From Microcaldota archaeon (lineage in GTDB: Archaea > Micrarchaeota > Micrarchaeia > Anstonellales > Anstonellaceae), in NCBI GenBank assembly GCA_026413805.1, contig JAOAKE010000035.1:1-9933 (forward strand): a stretch of 9,933 nt of DNA. The letters are read 5' to 3'. A program made the translations under genes and the position numbers. The notes under the pieces were generated by a model that searched no databases, was not told where the DNA came from, and saw only the letters and a program-made list of their open reading frames with translations. Shown here piece after piece: positions 1-5,240 of this stretch (the stretch's first letter is position 1; every line of letters starts with the position of its first letter).

Positions 1-19
1 AGATGTGTATAAGAGACAG
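1..19 (+). other. Nextera/Tn5 mosaic-end adapter (library artefact)
   Basis: Bases 1-19 read AGATGTGTATAAGAGACAG, identical to the 19-bp transposase mosaic end used in Nextera libraries. It sits at the extreme edge and is read in frame into the following gene as the spurious residues Y-K-R-Q, a known contamination signature in predicted proteins. It is not genomic. The contig therefore ends here, and leuS is cut by the assembly, not by biology. Confidence 0.97.
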
Positions 20-1600
20 GTCAAGGAAAAGCTTATGTCTCAGGGGATGGCGATTTCCATTTATGACATTCAAAACGGCCCGGTTTACAGCCGCTATGGG
101 GGGCTTGTCGGGGTAAAGATAGTGAAAGACCAATGGTTCATTGACTACGGCAACAGTGAATGGAAGGCCCTTGCCCACCGCTGCCTCTCTGGAATGAGGG
201 TTCTGCCTGAAAAGATACGAAAGGACTGCGAATACACCATAGGCTGGCTGAAAGAAAAGGCATGCACCCGCTCAGCAGGGCTTGGCACGCGCTTTCCTTT
301 TGATGAAAGCAAAATGATTGAGGCGCTATCAGACTCTACAATTTACACGGCATATTATACGATTTCGCACATTGCACAAGGCATGCCTCCCGAACAGCTC
401 ACCGAAGAGCTTTTTGACTATGTCTTTCTTGGAAAGGGAGACCCCTCTTCTCTTCCGCCCCAAGCCTCGCAGATGAGGGAACAGTTTCTTTACTGGTATC
501 CGCTTGACTCGCGCCACTCTGCCAACGACCTTGTCCATAACCACCTTGCCTTCTTCATATTCAACCATGTTGCCATATTCCCCCCAAAGCATTGGCCAAG
601 GCAGATAATCACCAATGGCTTTGTGCTCATGGATGGAAAGAAGATGAGCAAGAGCATGGGCAACATACTCCCCCTGCACTATGCAATTAATGAGTTTGGG
701 GCAGATGTGATACGCTTGTTGGTAGTGTCCGGCGCAGACTTGGCACAGGACACTGACTTTAACCGCCCTGCAGCAGAAGGGGTCATTGCGCGCCTGAAAT
801 TCCTGCAATCAGCGATGGAAAAATATGCTTCCATTCCTGATGAAGGGGAGAAAGACATTGCGGACCGCTGGATTCTATCGCGCATGCACAAGCGCGCCTT
901 GGCAGCAGACGAGCTTTACCAAAACTTCCAGCTGCGTGAGTTGTCGCTGGAGCTTTTCTACAACACCGTCCATGACTTGCAGTGGTATTTGAAAAGGGCA
1001 AGCAAGCCGCAGCTCCGCGAGTTTTTTGAAATGTGGGTGCCGCTAATCGCCCCATTCATGCCCTACATTGCAGAGGAGATGTGGGAACGTCTTGGCAAGA
1101 AGCACTATGTTGAAGATGCGCCCTTTGTCTCAATTGCGCCTCTTCCTGCGGGCAACCCTGCCAAGGTAGACGAAGGGCTTGAAAAGGCAGAAGAATACAT
1201 TGTCCACCTCAAAGAAGACATCTCCTCAATCCTCAAGATATTAAGGATGGAAAAGCCTTCAAGAATAGAAATATTTGTCGCATCAGAATGGAAAAGAAGG
1301 CTTCGCAAAATAGCTGCCGCAGAAAAGAAATTTGACGCAGCAATGAAGGCTGCGATGGCTGAACCTGAATTGAAGCAGCATGCAGGCGAAGTGGCAAAGG
1401 TGCTGGCTGCCTATATGAAAAATGCCGCAAGCCTGGGCGAAACTCCTTCTTTGCAGTTCGAGCTTGGCGCGCTGGAAAGCGCAATCAAGCTTCTAGAAAG
1501 CGAGTTCTGCGCTGCTGTTTCCTTCTGCATGGAAGAAGAGACGCAGCACCCGAAGGCAAAGAATGCCCTGCCAGGAAAGCCGTCCATTTTGGTAAGCTGA
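20..1600 (+). CDS. leuS: Leucyl-tRNA synthetase, archaeal type, 5'-truncated (C-terminal 526 aa)
   Basis: This enzyme charges tRNA-Leu with leucine in the cytoplasm, using ATP. The visible part starts near the end of the CP1 editing insertion and runs to a natural TGA. The second half of the catalytic fold carries the class I signature KMSKS at 641-655 inside GKKMSKSMGN, preceded by the family-typical stretch DLVHNHLAFF and WPRQIITNGFVL. An alpha-helical anticodon-binding domain follows (including APFMPYIAEEMWERLG near 1048-1095), then a C-terminal domain ending KAKNALPGKPSILVS, as in archaeal LeuRS. Archaeal enzymes are usually about 930-970 aa, so roughly 400 N-terminal residues, including the HIGH motif and most of the editing site, are missing because the contig starts here. 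The upstream VYSRYG segment lacks the paired cysteines (CRCG-like) I recall from many archaeal homologues; eukaryotic ones lack them too. A GTG at position 5 is adapter sequence and not a real start. No promoter is visible. Confidence 0.95.
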   Translation, partial: VKEKLMSQGMAISIYDIQNGPVYSRYGGLVGVKIVKDQWFIDYGNSEWKALAHRCLSGMRVLPEKIRKDCEYTIGWLKEKACTRSAGLGTRFPFDESKMIEALSDSTIYTAYYTISHIAQGMPPEQLTEELFDYVFLGKGDPSSLPPQASQMREQFLYWYPLDSRHSANDLVHNHLAFFIFNHVAIFPPKHWPRQIITNGFVLMDGKKMSKSMGNILPLHYAINEFGADVIRLLVVSGADLAQDTDFNRPAAEGVIARLKFLQSAMEKYASIPDEGEKDIADRWILSRMHKRALAADELYQNFQLRELSLELFYNTVHDLQWYLKRASKPQLREFFEMWVPLIAPFMPYIAEEMWERLGKKHYVEDAPFVSIAPLPAGNPAKVDEGLEKAEEYIVHLKEDISSILKILRMEKPSRIEIFVASEWKRRLRKIAAAEKKFDAAMKAAMAEPELKQHAGEVAKVLAAYMKNAASLGETPSLQFELGALESAIKLLESEFCAAVSFCMEEETQHPKAKNALPGKPSILVS

Positions 1601-1614
1601 AGGCAGGGAGGCAA

Positions 1615-1645
1615 ACTTTATATAACTTTATATAAAATTATATAA
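1615..1645 (+). promoter_or_regulatory. Promoter of the RHH-trm5 pair: tandem 10-bp TATA-like repeats
   Basis: Two exact 10-bp direct repeats, ACTTTATATA, lie at 1615-1624 and 1625-1634, followed by a third diverged copy, AAATTATATA, at 1635-1644 (8 of 10 match). The segment 1628-1645 is also an inverted repeat: TTATATAA, two A's, TTATATAA. The first copy follows GCAAA, a plausible TFB-recognition (BRE) element. From the second copy, the usual 25-28 bp spacing puts transcription start at the ATG at 1659 (leaderless). From the first copy it would give a roughly 10-base leader containing GGTG (1648-1651). A run of seven T's (1652-1658) could also help terminate leuS transcripts. TATA function is likely; operator function is inference. 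Confidence 0.7.
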
Positions 1646-1658
1646 TTGGTGTTTTTTT

Positions 1659-1871
1659 ATGGCAATCAAATCCTTCAATATAGACGAGAAGGTTTACCAA
1701 AAGTTTGCCAAGATGTGCAAGGAACATGGGATTAGCATGAGCAAGCAGGTGGAGCGATTTATGGCATCGCAAATAGAGAAAGGCTTGCAAGCAAATGAAA
1801 CCCACACTGAAAAGGGCGCGGGCCAAAAGCCTCCCAGGCAGCCTGCCCACCACGACCATGCCTACAGGTAA
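1659..1871 (+). CDS. Small ribbon-helix-helix (CopG/Arc-like) DNA-binding protein
   Basis: This 70-aa protein has the layout of an RHH transcription factor. A short beta strand, IKSFNID (residues 3-9), would pair in a dimer and enter the DNA major groove. Helix A follows (about 10-23, EKVYQKFAKMCKEH), then the turn GISMS (24-28) and helix B (about 29-41). The remaining tail (42-70) is polar and probably disordered, ending in a His-rich stretch, AHHDHAYR. RHH proteins of this size are commonly autorepressors or antitoxins. No toxin gene is adjacent: the next gene is trm5, 4 bases downstream, so they are probably co-transcribed. The repeat promoter just upstream is the natural candidate for its own operator. 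The start is the ATG directly after the T-run, with TATA spacing in agreement. The specific target and role are unknown. Confidence 0.75.
   Translation: MAIKSFNIDEKVYQKFAKMCKEHGISMSKQVERFMASQIEKGLQANETHTEKGAGQKPPRQPAHHDHAYR
1866..1869 (+). promoter_or_regulatory. Short Shine-Dalgarno setting the trm5 start
   Basis: AGGT lies six bases before the ATG at 1876, inside the last codons and stop of the upstream RHH gene. The alternative in-frame starts at 1858 and 1795 have no comparable element, so this favours 1876 and suggests translational coupling between the two genes. Confidence 0.4.
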
Positions 1872-1875
1872 TGCG

Positions 1876-2898
1876 ATGGTCCTTTGTGCCAAGGTGAAGC
1901 GGAAAAAGGCAGAAAGCGTCAGGCAGCAGCTCATAAGGCAGGGGCTCTTTGACGGCTCATATATTCCCTTGCGAGACGAAAGCTATGTCTATTTTGCAGT
2001 CAAAGGGAGGGGGAAGGCAAAGGGGCTGCTTTTTGTTGAAAAGAGGCTTCAAAAGAGGGAGCAGCACGGAAGGTCTCTTGAAGAGGAGCTGGCCGGGAAA
2101 CTGAACAAAAAAGAGCTGGGCGAGCTTGTAAAGTCATTTGACATTGTCGGAGACATTGCAGTTGTAGAAATCCCCCCTTCCCTTGCAAAAAAGCAAAAAC
2201 TGATCGCCTCGGCGATAATGAAAAACCACCACAACATAAAAACAGTTGCAAAAAAGACAGGGGCGACTTCTGGCGAATTCAGGATTCGCCCGGTGAGGGT
2301 GATTGCAGGGGAGAAAAAGACCTCAACAGTTTATCGGGAATCGGGCTGCGAGTTTGAGCTGGACCTTAACAAAACCTACTTCTCCTCCCGCCTTTCTTCT
2401 GAGAGGACGCGAATATGCAGCATGGTGAAGGCAGGCGAAAATGTCCTAGTCCCTTTCGCAGGCGTGGGCCCATTTGCCATCAGGATTGCCAAGGCTCAGC
2501 CCAAGGCAACCGTGATCGGGATTGAGCTGAATCCTGCAGCAGCTAGGTATTTTGAGAAGAACATTGCAAGGAACAGGTGTCCCAATATCTTGGCATTAAA
2601 AGGGGACGTCAAGAAGCTTTTGCCTGGCAAATACGCAGGCTGGGCAGACAGGGTTGCCATGCCTTTGCCAAAAGACAGCGCGCATTTCCTTTCAAATGCC
2701 ATCCCGTGCCTGAAAAGAGGCGGGACTCTGCACTACTATTCATTTGGCGATGCCAAAAGCCCCTTTGCAAAGGCAGAAAGCGAAATAAGGGCGGCAGCCA
2801 CAAGGCTCGGCAGGAAAGCCTCAGTAATTTACAAAAGGATTGTCCGCCCCTACTCTGCAGGCACCGTCCAAGTAGTGATAGATGCGAAAATATCCTAA
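1876..2898 (+). CDS. trm5: tRNA (guanine37-N1)-methyltransferase Trm5
   Basis: This enzyme methylates N1 of G37 next to the anticodon from S-adenosylmethionine, which prevents +1 frameshifting; it is the archaeal/eukaryotic counterpart of bacterial TrmD. The 340-aa length is normal. Residues 1-60 form the small D1 tRNA-recognition domain (CAKVKRKKAESVRQQL, then SYVYFAV). Residues about 85-150 form D2 (SFDIVGDIAVVEIP; TVAKKTGATSGEFRIRPV). The class I methyltransferase fold follows: FSSRLSSERTRI (169-180), the SAM loop FAGVGPF (194-200), IELNP (216-220), GDV (243-245), ADRVAMPLPK (257-266) and GGTLHYY (282-288), closing with VRPYSAGTVQVVID. D1 suggests a Trm5b/c type rather than Trm5a. Position 263 is Pro where eukaryotic and Methanocaldococcus homologues have Asn (MNLP). 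The start at 1876 fits homologues and an upstream AGGT; 1858 is possible, while 1795 would overlap the RHH gene by 77 bases. Confidence 0.92.
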   Translation: MVLCAKVKRKKAESVRQQLIRQGLFDGSYIPLRDESYVYFAVKGRGKAKGLLFVEKRLQKREQHGRSLEEELAGKLNKKELGELVKSFDIVGDIAVVEIPPSLAKKQKLIASAIMKNHHNIKTVAKKTGATSGEFRIRPVRVIAGEKKTSTVYRESGCEFELDLNKTYFSSRLSSERTRICSMVKAGENVLVPFAGVGPFAIRIAKAQPKATVIGIELNPAAARYFEKNIARNRCPNILALKGDVKKLLPGKYAGWADRVAMPLPKDSAHFLSNAIPCLKRGGTLHYYSFGDAKSPFAKAESEIRAAATRLGRKASVIYKRIVRPYSAGTVQVVIDAKIS

Positions 2899-2908
2899 CA
2901 ACAGATGC

Positions 2909-2916
2909 TTTATAAA
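2909..2916 (+). promoter_or_regulatory. TATA box for the glycogen synthase gene
   Basis: TTTATAAA is centred about 25.5 bp before the ATG at 2938, the expected archaeal distance for a leaderless transcript starting at that ATG. It makes the in-frame ATG at 2905, which lies upstream of the box, an unlikely start. Confidence 0.65.
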
Positions 2917-2937
2917 CTTCAAAATAGTTCTAACTGC

Positions 2938-4782
2938 ATGGCACGGCCTGAACCATCTGCGCTTATTGAAGTTTCCTCTGAGGCAGGCAGGAAGATAGGC
3001 GGCATATACACAGTGATACGAAGCAAGGCTGCCCTGCTGCACAAGAAGTTTGGCGAAAATTACCTTCTTATCGGCTTTCTTGACGACCGATGCAACGAGG
3101 ATGTGAAGTTTGAGGAGCCAGCAGGGAAGCTAAAGGAAATATTTGATGAGCTTGCAAAAGAAGGAATAACCTGCAAGTATGGTAAATGGCTATATGGTGA
3201 CAACTCAAACATAATATGCGTGGATGCAAGGCAGGCCGGCGAGCGAATTGTGGAGTATTTGGCAGAAGGAAGGGGCGTGCAGCACGACAAGCAAGCGAAC
3301 TACTTCAAGTATCTTCTTTGGAAGCACTTTGGAATTGACTCGTTGATGGAAAAATCCTGGGACTTCACTGAAAACGTGGTCTGGGGCATGGGCGTGGGCA
3401 TGCTCATTGAGAGGCTTTTTGCCGCAGGGCTCTTTGACAAAAAAGCAACCGTGCTTCAGTTTCACGAGTGGATTTCAGGAGCAGCGCTCCTGTATTGCAA
3501 GATGAAGGGGCTTGGCTTGGCGACGGTTTTTACAACCCATGCCACAGTCCTTGGAAGGACGCTTGCTGCCGCAGGCATAGATGTGTACTCGGAAGCTGCG
3601 AGGGCAAACGCGCCCATCTCCCTCAACGTCGCTTACAACAACCGATGCGAAGGGAAGCACCAGCTTGAAGCTGCTGCTGCAAAGGAATGCACAGTTTTTA
3701 CAACTGTGAGCGAAACAGTGGCTGAAGAGGTAAAGTATATACTTGGGAGAAGGGCGGATGTAATCACGGTAAATGGGATTGAATTTGGCAATAGTAAAGA
3801 AGGCAGGCGTGCGCATGACTTGTCCCGCTATGCAAGGGGCGAGCTCCAGCAATTCATGGAAGCTTGTTTTATAAGCTATTACCAGATGAGGTATGACAAT
3901 GCCCTCTTTGTCTATATCTCTGGCAGGTATGAATTCACCAACAAAGGGTTTGACATTTTCATAAATGCCCTTGGCAGGCTTAACGCCCGCCTAAAAAAAC
4001 AAAAAGACCAAGAGCGAAAGATATTCGCATTCATCTTTGCGCCAAGCTCAGTGCGCGGTCCCAAGATATCTGTCATCAAAAATTACCTGCTGCTTGACAA
4101 GATAAATGAGATACTGAAGGAGCTTCCAGAGACCAAAGACAAGCCGTATGTAAATATGCAAACTGCAATATCCCTCCTTAAAGGCGAGGTGCGAGTTGAT
4201 TTGGAAAACATGGCAAAGGGCTTTATAAAAGATGGCGACAGGCCGCACATAAACTGCTATGACCTGTCCTACCAAAATGACGCAATAATAAATGCCTGCG
4301 TCGCTGCTGGATTGAACAACGAAAAAAGCAACGTTGTGAAAGTGATATTCTACCCCACTTACATGAAGCCCAACGATGGCTTGATGAACCTGAACTATTA
4401 CGATGTAATTGCTGCCATGGACGTTGGCGTCTTTCCCTCCCGCTATGAGCCTTTTGGATATACCCCTGTTGAGGCGGCTGTAAAAATGGACATTGCAATA
4501 ACCTCGGACATGACTGGCTTCGGCAGGTTTATAATGAAAAAAATCAAGAAGAAAAACTGCGGAATAAAGGTCATAAAGATGGCTGGCAGGACTTCAGACC
4601 AAGCAGCAGAAGAGCTGTCGCGCGAGCTTGAAAGAATCTACCGCTTACCTCCAAAAAAGCTTGAAAAAGAGAAGGAAAGCGCCTACAAGATGATGAAGCA
4701 TATTGAATGGAAAAAAGTTATTGCCAATTATTACAGGGCATACAGCATGGCAATTGAAAAGAGCTTGAAGGTGGAAAAGTGA
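2938..4782 (+). CDS. Glycogen synthase, eukaryote-type GT3 family
   Basis: This predicted retaining glucosyltransferase extends alpha-1,4-glucan from a nucleotide-sugar donor. It is 614 aa and resembles animal and fungal glycogen synthase (GYS/Gsy) along its length, not the bacterial GlgA/GT5 type. Shared landmarks: KIGGIYTVIRSKA (19-31), FHEW (175-178), FTTHATVLGR (198-207), TVFTTVSETVAEE (252-264), TVNGIEF (277-283), SGRYEFTNKGFDIF (328-341, with donor-phosphate Arg330 and Lys336), VKVIFYPTYM (467-476), and VFPSRYEPFGYTPVEA (498-513) with the catalytic E-x7-E pair Glu504/Glu512. Eukaryotic enzymes are about 640-740 aa; this one lacks their phosphorylated N- and C-terminal tails. The helix before the late Trp (572-591) has Lys and Glu and no Arg, where eukaryotes carry the glucose-6-phosphate-sensing Arg cluster, so that regulation is probably absent. 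Donor (UDP- or ADP-glucose) cannot be told. The start at 2938 fits the TATA box and homology. Its stop overlaps the channel gene. Confidence 0.9.
   Translation: MARPEPSALIEVSSEAGRKIGGIYTVIRSKAALLHKKFGENYLLIGFLDDRCNEDVKFEEPAGKLKEIFDELAKEGITCKYGKWLYGDNSNIICVDARQAGERIVEYLAEGRGVQHDKQANYFKYLLWKHFGIDSLMEKSWDFTENVVWGMGVGMLIERLFAAGLFDKKATVLQFHEWISGAALLYCKMKGLGLATVFTTHATVLGRTLAAAGIDVYSEAARANAPISLNVAYNNRCEGKHQLEAAAAKECTVFTTVSETVAEEVKYILGRRADVITVNGIEFGNSKEGRRAHDLSRYARGELQQFMEACFISYYQMRYDNALFVYISGRYEFTNKGFDIFINALGRLNARLKKQKDQERKIFAFIFAPSSVRGPKISVIKNYLLLDKINEILKELPETKDKPYVNMQTAISLLKGEVRVDLENMAKGFIKDGDRPHINCYDLSYQNDAIINACVAAGLNNEKSNVVKVIFYPTYMKPNDGLMNLNYYDVIAAMDVGVFPSRYEPFGYTPVEAAVKMDIAITSDMTGFGRFIMKKIKKKNCGIKVIKMAGRTSDQAAEELSRELERIYRLPPKKLEKEKESAYKMMKHIEWKKVIANYYRAYSMAIEKSLKVEK
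4768..4774 (+). promoter_or_regulatory. Shine-Dalgarno deciding the GTG start of the channel gene
   Basis: AAGGTGG lies within the last codons of glycogen synthase, four bases before the GTG at 4779. The next in-frame ATG, at 4809, has no such element, so the overlapping GTG is preferred. Confidence 0.55.
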
Positions 4783-5162
4783 AGGGGCCAGCCTACCCTA
4801 TAAAAAAGATGAGCAGCGTCCGCCTTTCAAGCTTTAACTTGCGCCATTTTCTGAATGAAGAGGAGCAGGCAAAGAGGAAGATGCAGCGAAAGATAACAAA
4901 TGCCATGCTGCTTCTCATGGCAGTCTATTTCGTCGCAATTACAACCTTCCATTTTCTTGAAGGGTGGAGCTGGGAAGACTCAATCTACTTTACTACTGCC
5001 ACCATTACCACTGTCGGATATGGGGACATCGTCCCGAAAACATATCTCGGCAAGCTGTTTACCATACCCCTCATGCTCATAGGGATAGCAGTAGGCTTTT
5101 ACGTGATTTACTCCATCCAGCAATACGGCAGGTTCAGGCTTAGCAGCCTCGGCAAGAAGTAA
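4779..5162 (+). CDS. Minimal two-transmembrane potassium channel (KcsA-like pore module)
   Basis: This 127-aa membrane protein should assemble as a tetramer forming a K+-selective pore. A basic cytoplasmic N-terminus (about 1-40, EEEQAKRKMQRK) leads to TM1 (about 41-60). The pore loop follows, SWEDSIYFTTATITTVGYGD (64-83), carrying the K+ selectivity filter TVGYGD at 78-83. TM2 (about 91-113) has a central Gly-rich hinge (LMLIGIAVGF). Only 14 residues follow, so there is no RCK/KTN ligand-gating domain and no S1-S4 voltage sensor. It may be gated by pH or membrane state like KcsA, or by a partner protein; neither is visible. The GTG start overlaps the TGA of glycogen synthase (GTGA, 4779-4782), which suggests translational coupling. 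A start at 4809 would remove ten residues without touching the pore. Confidence 0.9.
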   Translation: MKGPAYPIKKMSSVRLSSFNLRHFLNEEEQAKRKMQRKITNAMLLLMAVYFVAITTFHFLEGWSWEDSIYFTTATITTVGYGDIVPKTYLGKLFTIPLMLIGIAVGFYVIYSIQQYGRFRLSSLGKK

Positions 5163-5194
5163 ATAAATGGCTGCACAGCAAATTTATCCTAACG

Positions 5195-5223
5195 GCGGGA
5201 GCGAGGTAGCGACCGCTTCTTTT
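5195..5223 (+). terminator. Possible weak hairpin plus T-rich tract after the channel gene
   Basis: GCGG (5195-5198) can pair with CCGC (5213-5216). After a two-base mismatch, GC (5201-5202) pairs with GC (5209-5210). TTCTTTT follows at 5217-5223. The stem is imperfect and the T-tract overlaps the carA TATA box, so this may be chance. It is the only termination-like structure between the channel gene and carA. Confidence 0.22.
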
Positions 5224-5228
5224 ATATT
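5221..5228 (+). promoter_or_regulatory. TATA box upstream of the carA-argF-carB cluster
   Basis: TTTATATT is the clearest TATA-like element in the gap before carA. The usual spacing puts transcription start near 5250, which lies inside the annotated carA reading frame, 9 bases after the ATG at 5241 and about 12 before an in-frame GTG at 5262. Either carA starts at the GTG or this element is not the one used; a poorer TTTATC at 5183-5188 is the alternative. Confidence 0.45.
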
Positions 5229-5240
5229 AATTTACTTGCC

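Noticed and set aside
5..19. GTG at position 5 as the start of leuS
   Set aside because: It lies inside adapter sequence, and the protein continues into the middle of a known family, so the true start is off the contig.
329..808. Minus-strand frame of 159 codons within leuS
   Set aside because: It is opposite the catalytic region of leuS including KMSKS, and no promoter or ribosome site was seen for it.
1795..1875. N-terminal extension of Trm5 back to the ATG at 1795 (27 extra residues)
   Set aside because: It would overlap the RHH gene by 77 bases, has no ribosome site, and adds Arg/Pro/Thr-rich residues not expected in Trm5, whose D1 domain begins at about CAKVKRKK.
1659..2898. RHH gene as antitoxin of a toxin-antitoxin pair
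   Set aside because: The adjacent gene is a complete tRNA methyltransferase with all SAM-binding motifs, and no small toxin-like frame is found on either strand nearby.
2905..2937. Start of glycogen synthase at the ATG at 2905
   Set aside because: That ATG lies upstream of the TATA box at 2909-2916, while the ATG at 2938 has the correct promoter spacing and begins just before the conserved core.
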